Under the pieces are notes generated by a model. The model was not told the origin of the DNA and did no database searches. It was given only the letters and a program-made list of their open reading frames with translations. From assembly GCA_018857735.1 (NCBI GenBank), contig JABMCL010002217.1:607501-671500 (forward strand): DNA of 64,000 nucleotides. The letters are read 5' to 3'. The stretch is from Alviniconcha marisindica. Taxonomy: Eukaryota; Mollusca; Gastropoda; Provannidae. Both the position numbers and the translations under genes were made by a program. Positions 40,901 through 54,500 of the stretch are shown here, piece after piece. Positions within the stretch are counted from its first letter, which is position 1. Each line of letters begins with the position of its first letter.

Positions 40901-43900
40901 CATGCAACTCTTTGGCATTCTGTAAAGTTTCAGAGATGGATAACACTTCAGCATGCTTCTGCTCCATTGTCAAGCGCAAACTAGCAGAGAGTTCTTCTTC
41001 ATGAGACAATTTAGAAACTGTGTTGTCGAATGAAGATTGCAAGCCAGTGAGTTTTTCAGACAAAGACTGACACTCGGAACACACAGATTCATGCATGGTC
41101 TGCAAGGAGTTGAGAGACTCCGTCAATGAAAGCTTTTCAGACTGAAGAAGAGAGACAGTTTGTTGCATGCCATCAAGAGACAGAGACAGTTTATGTTTTT
41201 CCTGCAACAGAAGTTGATTACACTCAGATAACGTCCTCACCTTGTCCGAAATCCTCTCCTTTTCTTCCTCCACTCTTTTGACTGAGCTCTCCAGACTTGC
41301 ACATGTCTCTGAACGCATGTCCAGCTCTGCCACCAACACCTGCAGTTGCCCCCCTGTCTCCAACAGTTTCTGCCCTTTTTCTTCCAAGGCAGATTCCATC
41401 TGCAACAGTTTCTCCTGCTGCTGTTCAACACACGTCCTCAGCTGCAGGAGTTCTTCATTCTGGGTTTTGATGGTTGCATCTTTGGCCACAAGGGCTTCTT
41501 GGGCATTTGAAGTAGTCTCACTCAAAGAATGAGATAAGGTGTCAAATGACAAAGTCTTTTCTTCTAGTTCTTTCTGCTTCAGTTCTATTTGTTGCTGGAG
41601 TTGTGCTTGAGATGCCAAAAACTCTGACATCTGTCTTCTGGAATCTTCAACTTCTAGCTGAAGAGTTTCTCGAGACTTAACCTCTTCCTCAAATTTTGCC
41701 TGTAAGGAATGTAAGGCATCAGACTTTTCTGAGAGGCTTGAAAGAAGTTCTTCAGATTTCACTTGAAGTTCTTCCACAGTCACATTTTTCACCTGCAACT
41801 GTGATTGCAATTCATTTAGTTCAGTTTGCAACTGTCTGGAAGACTGTTTACTTTCCTCTGAAGATGAAAGAGCAATGTTAAGTCTTTCAGCGAGTTGTGA
41901 CAAGGTATTGTCCTTGTCTGAAAGCTCCATTTCCTTTTGTGATTGTACATCTCTCAGTTGTTCATGAAGCTTAGCACACTTTTCACACTCAGTCCTCAAC
42001 TCCTCTTTCAGACTGCTCAACTGGCTTTCCAGCCTGTCCACGGTTTCTTTCTGCTGGCAAGATAACTCTTCACTCTGCTCAAGTTTCTCCTTCAATGAGG
42101 AGATCACTTGATGCCTGTCTTGCAACTCATAATTCAGACGTGCAACCTCTTCTTCGAAATTCCCCGAAAGAGCCTGCTGATGCGAGAGCTCTGACTCAAG
42201 TTCTGAGAGCTGACTGAGAAGGGACTGTGTCTTGGATTCAAACTCCATGCCTTTCTCGCTCTGTCCTTCCCGCAAAACCTCCACCTCCCTGGCCATTGTT
42301 TTTATCTGCAGCTCCAGTTCACCAACCAAGGAAGTTTTCTTGGACAGATCAGTCTCCAATTCACCAATCAGGGAAGCCTTCTTGGCCAGCTCAGTTTCCA
42401 GTTCTCCAATCAGGGAAGCCTTGCTGGACAACTCATCCTCAAGCTGCTTCTTCTCCACCTGCAGACTGCTGATTTCCTCCTGCAGCTGGCTGCGCTTCAC
42501 CTCCAGACTGCAGACCTCCTCCTGCAGCTGGCTGCACTTCTCCTCCAGACTACGGACCTCCTCCTGCAGCTGGCTGCACTTCCCCTCCAGACTGTGGACC
42601 ATCTCTTCTTGCTGGCTTAATTCCGCTTGTAGCCTTGTTGCAGCCTCTTGAAACTGCCTCACTTGTTCAAGCGCCTCAGAAAGTTCCTTCTTCACGTCAG
42701 CCTCTCTCTGTGTGTACTGCTCAGCTGCTGCTTCCTGTAACAAAGAGCGGTGTTCTGGTAAACACATTGTTGCATGGGTCACGATTGTTATTTACCTATT
42801 CTCTACTTAAATAGTCAGCTGCCAATACTTAACACCCAGTCAAACACAGAGGTTATATCAGGGCAGTAAACCATATGAAAGTATCGAACACAAAAACAAA
42901 TCTAAAAAGAAATACCACAAAACCAAAACAGTCTCAGCTAAACACGTGACTTCAATTTTTTTAAACGACTCCAGCCATGACTGTATACTTGGCTCTCTAA
43001 AAAAAGATCAATACAATCATCAGTAAAACTGATTCACTGACCATGAAATATAACACTGTATGTTTGTAGAGGATCAGGAATATGGACTGTTACTGAACAA
43101 TGTGAAAGGGGCAAACATTAGAAATGTAGAATTCCTAGCAGTAAGCAAAGCATACAAAGCTACATTCTGACCTAATCAAAGAAATGACCACTGATAGCTC
43201 AAGAATCTCTGCAGAGAGGGTTTATTGTACATCTGTGGTACACTACCAGGGGATACTACACCACTTTGCTTTGAATTTCCACGTATTTTGAAAACATCCT
43301 GCTTGAACCAAATTGTATAAAGTAAATGCAAAGTTATTTTCCAACCTGCTCTTGTAAGCCAAATTTATGCTAGGAAGAAGTACTTTGACTGTCCCTGCCA
43401 CTCTGCCTCAAGGGCATTCCAGCGTGTCACAAGTGCCTTCTCAGCCACTCTGCCTCAAGGGCATTCCAGTGTGTCACGAGTGCCTTCTCAGCCACTCTGC
43501 CTCAAGGGCATTCTAGTGTGTCATGAGTGCCTTCTCAGCCACTCTGCCTCAAGGGCATTCCAGTGTGTCATGAGTGCCTTCTCAGCCACTCTGCCTCAAG
43601 GGCATTCCAGTGTAGGAGCGCCTCATAGTCAAAATCAGGTGAATTAGTGTGTCTAAAAGCCACAGCAACACTTTCACAAGCTTGTACTGACCTGTTGTTG
43701 CTTGGCCTGATCCAGCTGGGCTTGAAGGGAGTTAATCTGTTCCTTGGCCTCCTTTGTCAGTCTGCGTTCTGCTTCCAGCTCTTCTTCAAGCTGCTTCAAC
43801 TGCAACAGAAAAAGTGAACGTGTCACCTCAACAACCACAAACTATTACAGGTAACTCTCACAAATCTCATTTTGTAAATAACCCAAGTACACATGCACAT

Positions 43901-45462
43901 ACAAATAAAACAGATGAACTACAAAAACAATAATGTGTGTGTGTGTGCTGGGGGGTGGGGGGGGGGGGGGGGAGAAATGAAAAAAGAACAAGCAGCCAGC
44001 TCACATGCAGAATAGGAAAATAAAACTTTCACAGTGGTTTCCAAAAACCTTCAGAATAAATCAAAGCTCAATAGACTGTAATGTTATGGGCAATTAAAAT
44101 TGTTTGCTTACATATATATATATAGATATGCAGCAGCTGTAAAAATGCCAACATGAAGTTTTTGCTGAAGTAGGGCATATGTAAATCACCTCTATTCAAT
44201 ACATGGGATGGTTGCTGAAAGCACACATATACCTGACCATGCCCACCTGGCTACAACTATACACAGTTTGAGCTCAGGTAAATACAGGTTTGTTAGGCAA
44301 GCACCACTGTCTGTTTACTGCCTGAAAAAGGGGGTTCACTCTGACAACATGTGCATGTTTTGTATTGTCCAATTAAAATAAGCCCTTTTTTCAACTTTTC
44401 GTGTGCATTGCACTTTTTTCGTTGTTTTCATCAGGTAACAAAAACACAAAGTTGATCAGACAAGAACAAATGAAAATTGAGAAACAAAATAATCAGTTTC
44501 AATTAAAAATTGTGAAACATAACTATCAGTTTCAACTGTATGGCACTCTGTGACATTAAAATAAAATCAAGGTTGATGGAAGAGGTACAAATGGGTAATG
44601 CTCAGTAAATACTACCAGGACACAAAAGTTTTGGAACACGGATCATGGCATTAATGTTTATATCATGGCTGGAAAGCCTGCAGGTTGACTGGCCTGCGAA
44701 CCACAAGACAGCCTCACACTGAGCATGACAGCCTAACACTGATCATTACAGCAGGCTTGCATTTGTTTCAGTGAGCCAATAACACACCCATACACGTTTG
44801 TGCAAGCACAAACACATACATCCTGATACACACACACACACACACACAAAAAAAAAAACATGCACATTATGCACACACACAAATGCATGCAGATGCCAAC
44901 AAATAAAAGTATACTACGTACGGTGATTCCCAGTTCTTCGTTCTCCTTCTCGAAAGCAATGTTTGGCTGTTTTTCGTACTCGACTCTCTCCTTCCATCTG
45001 TCCACCTCCTTCATCAGTTCAGCCTTCTCTTTCTCCAATGCTAACAAAACAAAATAACCCAACAGTGTAAAAAACGGCAAACAGTTGCCATCACATGTTA
45101 CATGCATTACTAACACAAATACTTCTGATCTGAGCTAAAGGTTTCTACCCCCCCCCCCCCCCCCCCCCTCAAGAGTGCATATGTTTTCACAAGTTTTTTT
45201 TCTTTCTCACTCTCTGTTCTGTGGAACGTATCTGACATGTCTGTTTGTGACACTACACTGGAACTGCTGTTGCACCACCCACAATGCCAGTTGTTCTGAA
45301 GTTTTACCACAGAAGTAAACAGCTGGGGTATGACAGCAGCTACCTTCATCTTAGTACAGTGAGACCCCTGAAAAAAGGCTACCCTTACCCTGATAAGGGA
45401 CTACACTCACAACCATCCATCTTCTCATCTTCATGTGCATGTACATGTGTGAGTGCACTGAG

Positions 45463-45501
<39 letters not shown>

Positions 45502-45503
45502 AG

Positions 45504-45566
<63 letters not shown>

Positions 45567-48500
45567 AGTTTTGATTTATTCATTTTGACTGTTAAATATT
45601 CAACAACAAAATGTAAAAAAAATGCACATATAAATATTCATTACTATCTTCTAATAAAACCTTTCTCTTCATATCTGCATGTAAATGGACTTCTCACCAA
45701 GGATCACCCCTCTATAAAGACCACTCTTGCTCCATTTCTAAGGTTCCACTGTATAAGGAAGTTAGCACTGCCTATTCCACTGCATCTCCACATTTCAGTC
45801 AAAGTGAAGAGAACTCTCATTCAGCTTACACCCACTAAACAATTTAAGGGAACACTGAAAAGGACAGCAATATGGAAAGGGGTAGGGGTGGAAGGGAGAG
45901 GAGGCAAACAATGTAAGCTTAAAGGTGGCCCACACAACGACCACACAAGTCTGTACCTTCTTTCTGTTCCTCCTGTTCAGCTATCTTGATCTCCAGCGAC
46001 AACTTTTCCCCCTCCAGTTCACGCTGGGAGGACTCCAGGCTGGCTATCTGGTTCTGCAGGCTTTCCACTTGCTCGGTGAGACTCTCCTAGTAAACATACA
46101 GGGGATGTTTGCCATCACTTTTAAACATAACACATCAAAACACATTTTGACTCTCCCACCCCCCAACCACCACTGCTCATTCACTCGATCAAAAATGTAA
46201 TTATTACCAAGTATAAAAACAGCAGCAGCAATGCCTAGAGAATATCCCATTCTCAGCAGGCCTGGGGTCTAATGACTGTGTATGTACTGGCCAAAGTACA
46301 TGTACATAAAGACAAACAGTAATTTTTGACCAAATACCCTGGCAGAACCAAATTTGGCCAATGATCCCTTGCATACATGGCTCACAGGCTTGCGTAGCTG
46401 CACAGGAGTACAATCCATTCATTTTATAATACAGCAACAACACTTCAATGGGCATCAAGTCAACATATATGAACAAGCATGATACTGATATACTTTGCTA
46501 CTGTACAACTAACCGTTTGTGCTTCCAGGTCAGCAACAATCTGACTGTACTTGTTGCGTTCATCCGTGACTGCAGCCATGTCACCTTTCATCTGTTCACG
46601 CTCTTGCTCCATCTGTGACTGCACAGCCTCCAGCTCTTTGACACGACCTTCCAGTTCATCTGCCGAGGACAACACAGTGCTGTCTGTCACGTGATTATCC
46701 TCAGGTTTTTGATGAAATTATACCCTCAGCTGTACATACTCAAAAAACACTTAACATCAAAATACCATGGCTCAATCACTAATTCACACACAGATATTTT
46801 TTCCATCTTTCGTTCCATATAATTTTTCATCATCTACATAACAAATCAAGCAACCTCAACAAAGCAACATAAACACGACAGAGAGAAAGAGCGAGAGAAA
46901 GAGAGAGGGAGGAAAGAATAAGTAGTGGACATATCTGCAGCCCCAAAATCATACTGAATTGATCAAAATTGAAATTTGTCTGAGGCACATCTTATTTTCA
47001 GTGATACAGACAAAGAATAACTAAGAACATTGTCTGTTCCATAAGGATTTGTGCAGAACAACAGTGCACGGAGGCTGTCTAAAAGGATCACATAAGCCCT
47101 TCTTAAAGTTACCTATGAGTGCTTTCATTTCTTCAAAATCAACCAGCTTCAGCTGCAGGTTGCCCTTCTCCTCCTCTGCCTCTGCCAGTCTGTTCTTCAG
47201 GGACACCACCTCATCCGCCAGCTCACTGCCCTGAGCACAAGCACAACACACAAAGGTCTCAGTTACTGGGTACTTCAGTCTCTTCTTCAGGGACACCACC
47301 TCATCCGCCAGCTCACTGCCCTGAACACAAGCACAACACACAAAGGTCTCAGTTACTGGGTACTTCAAACAGTCTCTTCTTCAGGGACACCACCTCATCC
47401 GCCAGCTCACTGCCCTGAACACAAGCACAACACACAAAGGTCTCAGTTACTGGGTACTTCAAACAGTCTCTTCTTCAGGGAAACCACCTCATCCGCCAGC
47501 TCACTGCCCTGAGCACAAGCATAACACACAAAGGTCTCAGTTACTGGGTACTTCAAACAGTCTCTTCTTCAGGGAAACCACCTCATCCGCCAGCTCACTG
47601 CCCTGAACACAAGCACAACACACAAAGGTCTCAGTTACTGGGTACTTCAAACAGTCTCTTCTTCGGGGACACCACTTCAATCCAACAGCTCACCACCCTG
47701 AACACAAGCACAGCACACAATGATCATAATTAATGTGTCGCCAAAATCTGATGGACACTGGAGATGCAGACAAAAATCAGTATATTCAGACAAAACACAC
47801 TGTCAGCCCACCCCCTGACTGTTCAGGCTTTACCAGATTTTCAGAATAGCGAACAGAGACCAACAATGGTAAAAACATGTGCATGGGGTGTATTTGTAAG
47901 TCGGTCTAACGGTACTCAAATCAACTATATGGCAGAGTAAGTAACTTGGTGTTTTACGCCCAGTCAACCAGTGCAGTTATATCAGGGCAATTGGCATAGT
48001 AAGGTCAGTACCATTCCCAACAGCTGTCAAAGTATGGAGACATACAAAAATGTAGTCATTCTCTTGAACAGCTGAATTATACACTGCTGATGGTAATCAC
48101 CATATCTTCATTTGTACAAAGGTCAGTACAAAAGTATGGTCAGTGTTTGAAATTCAGCTTGCAAAGTCAGTAATGTTGCATTCAGCATGTCTTATTCAAA
48201 ATATATTGCTGAGGATTGCTAATAGAGACTAAGTTCTCAAGGCTAGACCTATTGTTCCAATTGTATAACATCTATTGATTTTAGCTGTCACAATAACATA
48301 TATATAAAAATAACTAATGTTTGAAATTTTAAGTACAAACATACAAAAAAGAATATGAACTGACCTGGCGAAGGTCAGCTAGATCTTTCTCCAAAGATTT
48401 GATCCTGGATGTCATCTGAGCTTTCATCTTCAGCAGCTTTGTCTCACTCTTTGCACTTCCCCCTCCTTCCCCGCCTTTCTTGGATTCTTCCAAAAGGGTG

Positions 48501-51500
48501 GACTTCTCTGCCAGTTCTTCTTGGAGCTGAGACAACTGGGCTTGAAGAGCAGAAATGGTGGAGGAGGTGGTGGTGTCACTGTCACTGCTTGTGTTGTCTG
48601 CTGCTGAAGAGGTGGTTTTGGATGCTACAGCCTGCTGGTATCTTTCCTGTGACCCAGAAAAGGTTGCTCTGAATGCTCTAAATGATGGCATCAGCCTACA
48701 CATTAAGACAGCAATGTGCAAAATGACGCTACTTGCATCAGGTTTACCATGCTCAGCCCTGCAGTACAAGGAAACCCCTTAATCTCTACAAGCATGAACA
48801 CTACTTACTTACACAACATCAGCTCATTACTCTGAGGTAGGACCTGAAGCTCTCATCAAAGCCCCCTCCCAAGTCTTACGGTAATGTCCACTTTTAGCCC
48901 CATCGATTTGCAGTCCTCAAATGGTAAGAGAATATATGTGTGTGTGTGTCTACGGAATGAACTTAAAGTATGCACTACATTGGCATATCCACATATTGAT
49001 TCATTCTGTACTATGCCAGTGCAATACACAAGCACACACACACATGCATCCTCAAACCATTTGTGGACAGCTAACCGACCAGGCTAAATGTGGATACTGC
49101 CAGTCTTACTGCTATGCTGTACCCCCCCCTCCCCCCCATTTCCCCTTGCTGCTATTCTGCACAGCCCACCCCCCATCTTACTCCTATTCTGTGCACATTC
49201 AAATATCACACACAAGCCCTGCATCATGCTGGCAGTCTGTTCAGGATGCAGTCTATGTGCTCAGGAAAGACCATCTGTGCTTCACCCCATCTTGGTCAGT
49301 TTTCCCCACTTTGCCTTTGAAACAGTTCCAATGCTCGTCTGACAGATGATGGCCCCTCAGTCTGTGAGCAGGCAGACTCTTAGCTTAGTAAGTGAGGAGC
49401 ACAGTCTCATCTGTGCTCCATGACCCACATCTGCTCAATGTACCATGCATCTGCAGAACTCACAAATGGGCAGACTCCAGCTCTGTGTGGGAGGGCTTCA
49501 GTGCTTGGATCTGACATTCTTTCTATTGGCATACCCCATTCTTTCTCTCAGTGTCTCTAGCTTGTCTAAGCCCCACTCTCAACACACAGACACAAACCCC
49601 ACACACCTGCAGAGCATTGTACTGAGAGGCAGCCTGCGAGTAGGCCGACTCAAGCTCTGTGAGGGAGGACCTCAAGGTCTGGATCTGAAGCTCCTTCTCA
49701 GACAGCTCATGCTCATGTTTCTCCACAATGTCCTTGACCTTGACCTCCAGTCGCTGCTTCTCTTCCTTCCACTGGTTCTCCTGATCCACAAAGTTGGCCT
49801 GCACCAGCATTAGCTGTTCTGATGTCACCTGCAACACATAGTGGAGTTCCATGAACACACAAAATTAACAATGTAGCACGTTACAAGCAACACACAATGG
49901 AGTTCCATGAACCTACAACACACAAAGGAGTCAATCAACATACAATCAATGATGAAAATACTATATGCAACCACATCTGTGATGTAACATATTACCTGCA
50001 ATGCACAAATGAGTTCAATGAACATTGCCTGCAACACACAATGAGTTCAAAGAAGACACACATAATCAATGATATATCATCACCCACAATACACAGCTGA
50101 ATTCAATAAACAGCTTCGATAATGAAACAATGATTTCTGGTCCCAGGTACTTCCTCCTCCTTATGATGGTAACTGTAGCTGGGGGAATGACTGCATGAAT
50201 GTGGATTAGAACCTGCAACCCCCTGACCACCAACCTATCCACTGTATATAATATAATAGAACTCTTTACACTGTCTACAGGATGCTATTCCAGAACACTG
50301 AACAATCTGCCTCACTACTCTGTACATCATGCTTCACATCAACAGAATGCTATCCCAGAACACTGGGCAATGTGCCTTACTACCCTATGACTGCACTCAA
50401 TGTTACATTATCAACAAAATTCTGACTCAGAACCACTGGACTCATCTGTTCAACTACTCTATAAATGTATAATGTCTGTACTCGACTTCACACCGCCAGC
50501 AGAATGCTAACCCAGAATTACTGGATTATCTGCATCTCTGCGGTATGTTAACTGCAATCAACATAACCACTATTAAAAAAATAATATTAAGCATTCAACA
50601 ACAATAATAATGGAGATATTTTGTATAACACTCCAACTGCAGTAAGCACATATATGCTTTACCAACAATACGTAAGTAAACATTTTTAATAAAAATTAAG
50701 AAGGAGGGGAGTGGGGGAAAAGGGACAATGTAAACTCTAGAGAAAAACAACAACAAAATCAGCATGCACACACAAGTAAGATGGTGTTTTACGCCCAGTC
50801 AACCGGTACAGTTATATCAGGGTGATATGCGCACACAAACACACACAGTTACACAACCTGGGACTATGTCCAAAGCTGTCTCTTCTGGATGAAGTACGAC
50901 AAACAAGGGCAAAAGCCATCAGAAATGAACAGACTTGAAGAGGTGAGTTTTGAGAGCAGTTTTAAAAACAGGAGCAGATCTGGAGCAGTGCACTTGACAA
51001 AATAAAGACTGCCACGGAGTTAGGTGAGCAAAAGAAAACAATCTGTGCAGATTTTCACTACCTGAAGCTTCTCTCTCAGGACTTTGATGGTCTCCTTGTT
51101 CTCCTGAAGCTCCTTCTCCCTCTCTCCAGACTCCTTCTGCAGCACTTCAATTACTTTCAGCTTGCCCTCAAGAACTTCGTTGGTGTCCTTCAGCTTCTGC
51201 TCAAACATGCGGATGATCTCGTCCTGGATGTTGCCTTCTTCCTTGGACATGATGCGCTGGATGTCCTGCTCGTGCCGCTGGATGATCTCCCTCAGGTCAT
51301 TCTCCCTCTGGGCGATTTCCTTGTCCTTCTTGTGGATCATCTCCTTCAGGCGCTTCCCTTCTCCCTCCAGTTCCGCCAACATCTCTTCAAAATACTTCTG
51401 CGTTTCACTGAGCTTGACATGGAAACGTTCTGTTTCTGTCTTGAGCTGGTGCTCGGTCTTGCGGAGCGTCTCCTTTGTGATGTCGAAGGCTTCCTCGTTG

Positions 51501-54500
51501 GCTTCAATCCTGGCCGTGAGTTTAACGATGAGGGCAGCCTGGTCTTGCATGCTCTGGTCTTTCTCTTTGATGGATGTCTGTAGAATCTATGGACACAACA
51601 ACAAAGATTCACTTTTACATCTGCTAGGTTGCACTTGACAGGGAATTAAAAAAGGAAAGCTTAACAACAGTGTGCTCAGAAAGGGCTCTTGCTCTTATTA
51701 TTTCGCACTAATAATCATGCCAAAGGGTTCAAGCACTCTTTGCAAAAACACACAGAACAAGTACAAAAACTGCAAAAACAGAAGAAAAAACAAACACATT
51801 ACAATGTAAAATAATCTACATTAACCATCATCTCAAGCATTTCTCTGCCAATAAAATCTTACTTTGGCAGCTCAGTGTTCATAACATTTCCAGATGCATC
51901 TCACAATCACATCCTTGAAAGTCAAACATGTCAATAATAATGATGATATGTAATAGGCATACAAGGAGGAACACAAATGAAAGCAAACTGCATATCTGAC
52001 TGACCTCAATGACCCTGTCACGGCCTCGGATAACCTCCTGCTTTTCTCCAGCCAGTTCTTGAAGGTCCATGACTCTGCGATCCATCTCCAGAACTTTGTT
52101 GTTCATCTCCAGAATCTTGCGGTCCTTATAGACCATCTGAGCATACATAGCCTGAAGACAGAGAATCAGACTACACATGTATCAACAACAGAGAATCAGA
52201 TTACCATCTGTACAAATTTCACATATGAACTCAAAGATGTAGCAAACTAGGAAAAATGCACAACTTGAACATTGACAGAATAGCTTTAGTGTTACAACAC
52301 ACACCTGACTGGTGAGCTTCAGAACCTCTTTGTCCTACAAAAGGCTGGATGCTGCCAGCAAAAGACCCGCTCATGTTAAGTGGCAAGAAGAAACTCTAGG
52401 AAAATAGGGGCTTACTGCTATTTGCAGAAACCTGCTCTTTGTTGTGGCCTTTGTGTACTTGTCCAACGTGGCAAACAAGACACTCTGCAGTATCACCTAG
52501 AACAAGCAATCAAACCTGCTGGTGCCACCATACTTCCTGATTATAAATCTGTCTGAGCATGGATCAGTGGGCAGCCTTTTCACTCTTGGCAACACATTAA
52601 TCAATGCCTGTTCTACAATGCCATCACCACCTGCCACGCTGCAGCCTGAGTAAACGACAGCTTTAATTTCCCACTGGGATTAATAAAGTATATTGTTATT
52701 GTAGCTTATTCTCTCCTTCCTGATACACTCACTACCTCTTCTACATCACCCTCATCACCTGCCGTGCTGCAGCCTGAGTGAAGCCCTATATCTTGTAGCT
52801 TATTCTCTCCTTCCTGATACACTCACTACCTCTTCTACATCACCATCACCACCTGCCGTGCTGCAGCCTGAGTGAAGCCCTATATCTTGTAGCTTATTCT
52901 CTCCTTCCTGATACACTACCTCTTCTACATCATCATCACCACCTGCCGTGCTGCAGCCTGAGTGAAGCCCTGTATCTTGTAGCTTATTCTCTCCTTCCTG
53001 ATACACTACCTCTTCTACATCACCATCACCTGCCATGCTGTAGCCTGAGTGAAGCCCTATACCTTGTAGCTTATTCTCTCCTTCCTGATACACTACCTCT
53101 TCTGCATCATCATCACCACCTGCCATGCTGTAGCCTGAGTGAAGCCCTATATCTTGTAGCTTATTCTCTCCTTCCTGATACACTACCTCTTCTACATCAT
53201 CATCACCACCTGCCGTGCTGCAGCCTGAGTGAAGAACGTCTATCATCTTGTAGCTTATTCTCTCCTTCCTGATACTCTGCCTCTTCTACATTACCACTGG
53301 CACATATATGCTACGGCCCTTGTGAAGATTTCAGCATGGCAACCTTCTACTGTCTAGGAGTTTGTTCTCTCCTTCCTGATAGTGATACACTAACTGCTCT
53401 ACATTCCTACTGCAATCACCACCTGCCCTGCTGCAGCCCAGGAGAAAAAATTATATCATCATGTAGTTGTTTTGACATGACTGATACACTACCTGGTTGA
53501 CATCACCATTGCCCCCTGCCATGCTGTGGCCTGCATGAAGACCTTCTATCATCATGTAGTTTGTTTTCACATGACTGATAGTGATACCTTAGACCTATCA
53601 TCATGTAGTTTGTTTTCACATGACTGCTACATTAGACCCATCATCATGTAGTTTTTTTCCACATGACTGATACACTACCTGGTCTACATCACCATCACCC
53701 CCTGCCATGCTGCGGCCTGCATAAAGACTTTCTATCATCGTGTAGTTGTTTTCACATGGTTAATACAGTAGACCTGTCATCATGTTGTTGTTTTGATCCA
53801 CATGACTGATACACTACCTGGTCTACATCACCATCGCCCCCTGCCATGCTGCGGCCTGCGTGAAGACCTTCAATAGCCTTGGTCTTCTCCTCCAGCTGCT
53901 CCGTGAGGTTGTTGACGAAGATGTCTCGCTCGGCCAACACTCGCTCCTTGGCCTCGATCTGCTGCTCTCGTGCCTTGATGGTCTCCTCCTTTTCCTGGAT
54001 GATGCGATCCTTCTCTTCCAGCTTCTTCTTTAGCAGGGTCAGCTTAGCGCGACTGGCTTGGGGCGCCAACGACTCCTCACTCTGACCGTCTTCACCCTCA
54101 GCCTGGGGCAAGCAAAAACTCCTTTGTTTAATGGAAAATCTTTCAGTCTTGATCAGCATTCTTTTTCTCTTCTCCGTTGAACAAAAAGTCATACGACTTC
54201 TGAAATATCCATCAAAATGATTGCTTCCAATGTCAAAGTACATCATACAAAGGATACATTCAGAGCTATAACCGAAGTCTGTGAGTAGAACTAGAACAGC
54301 AGAAGCCACATTCTGTAGCCCAAACAATACAGCTGATAGTGATACATCTCTGTAGGAATGGATTATTTTTCATTTTCCACTAACACTGTGGAAACCCCTG
54401 CTGTAAAATGAAAATGTACTTGCAATCATTGTTCTGCATTCCAGACAGCAGACCTGTGTCACTTTCAACAAAGTTATAGGGTTATAGTAGTATTTCAGCT

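Larger units (their letters stand above)
42735..43691 (-). other. Golgin intron upstream of the giant exon
   Basis: Contains one dispersed repeat copy near 42,825 and the 47-bp array at 43,400. Otherwise unremarkable AT-rich sequence. Confidence 0.75.
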
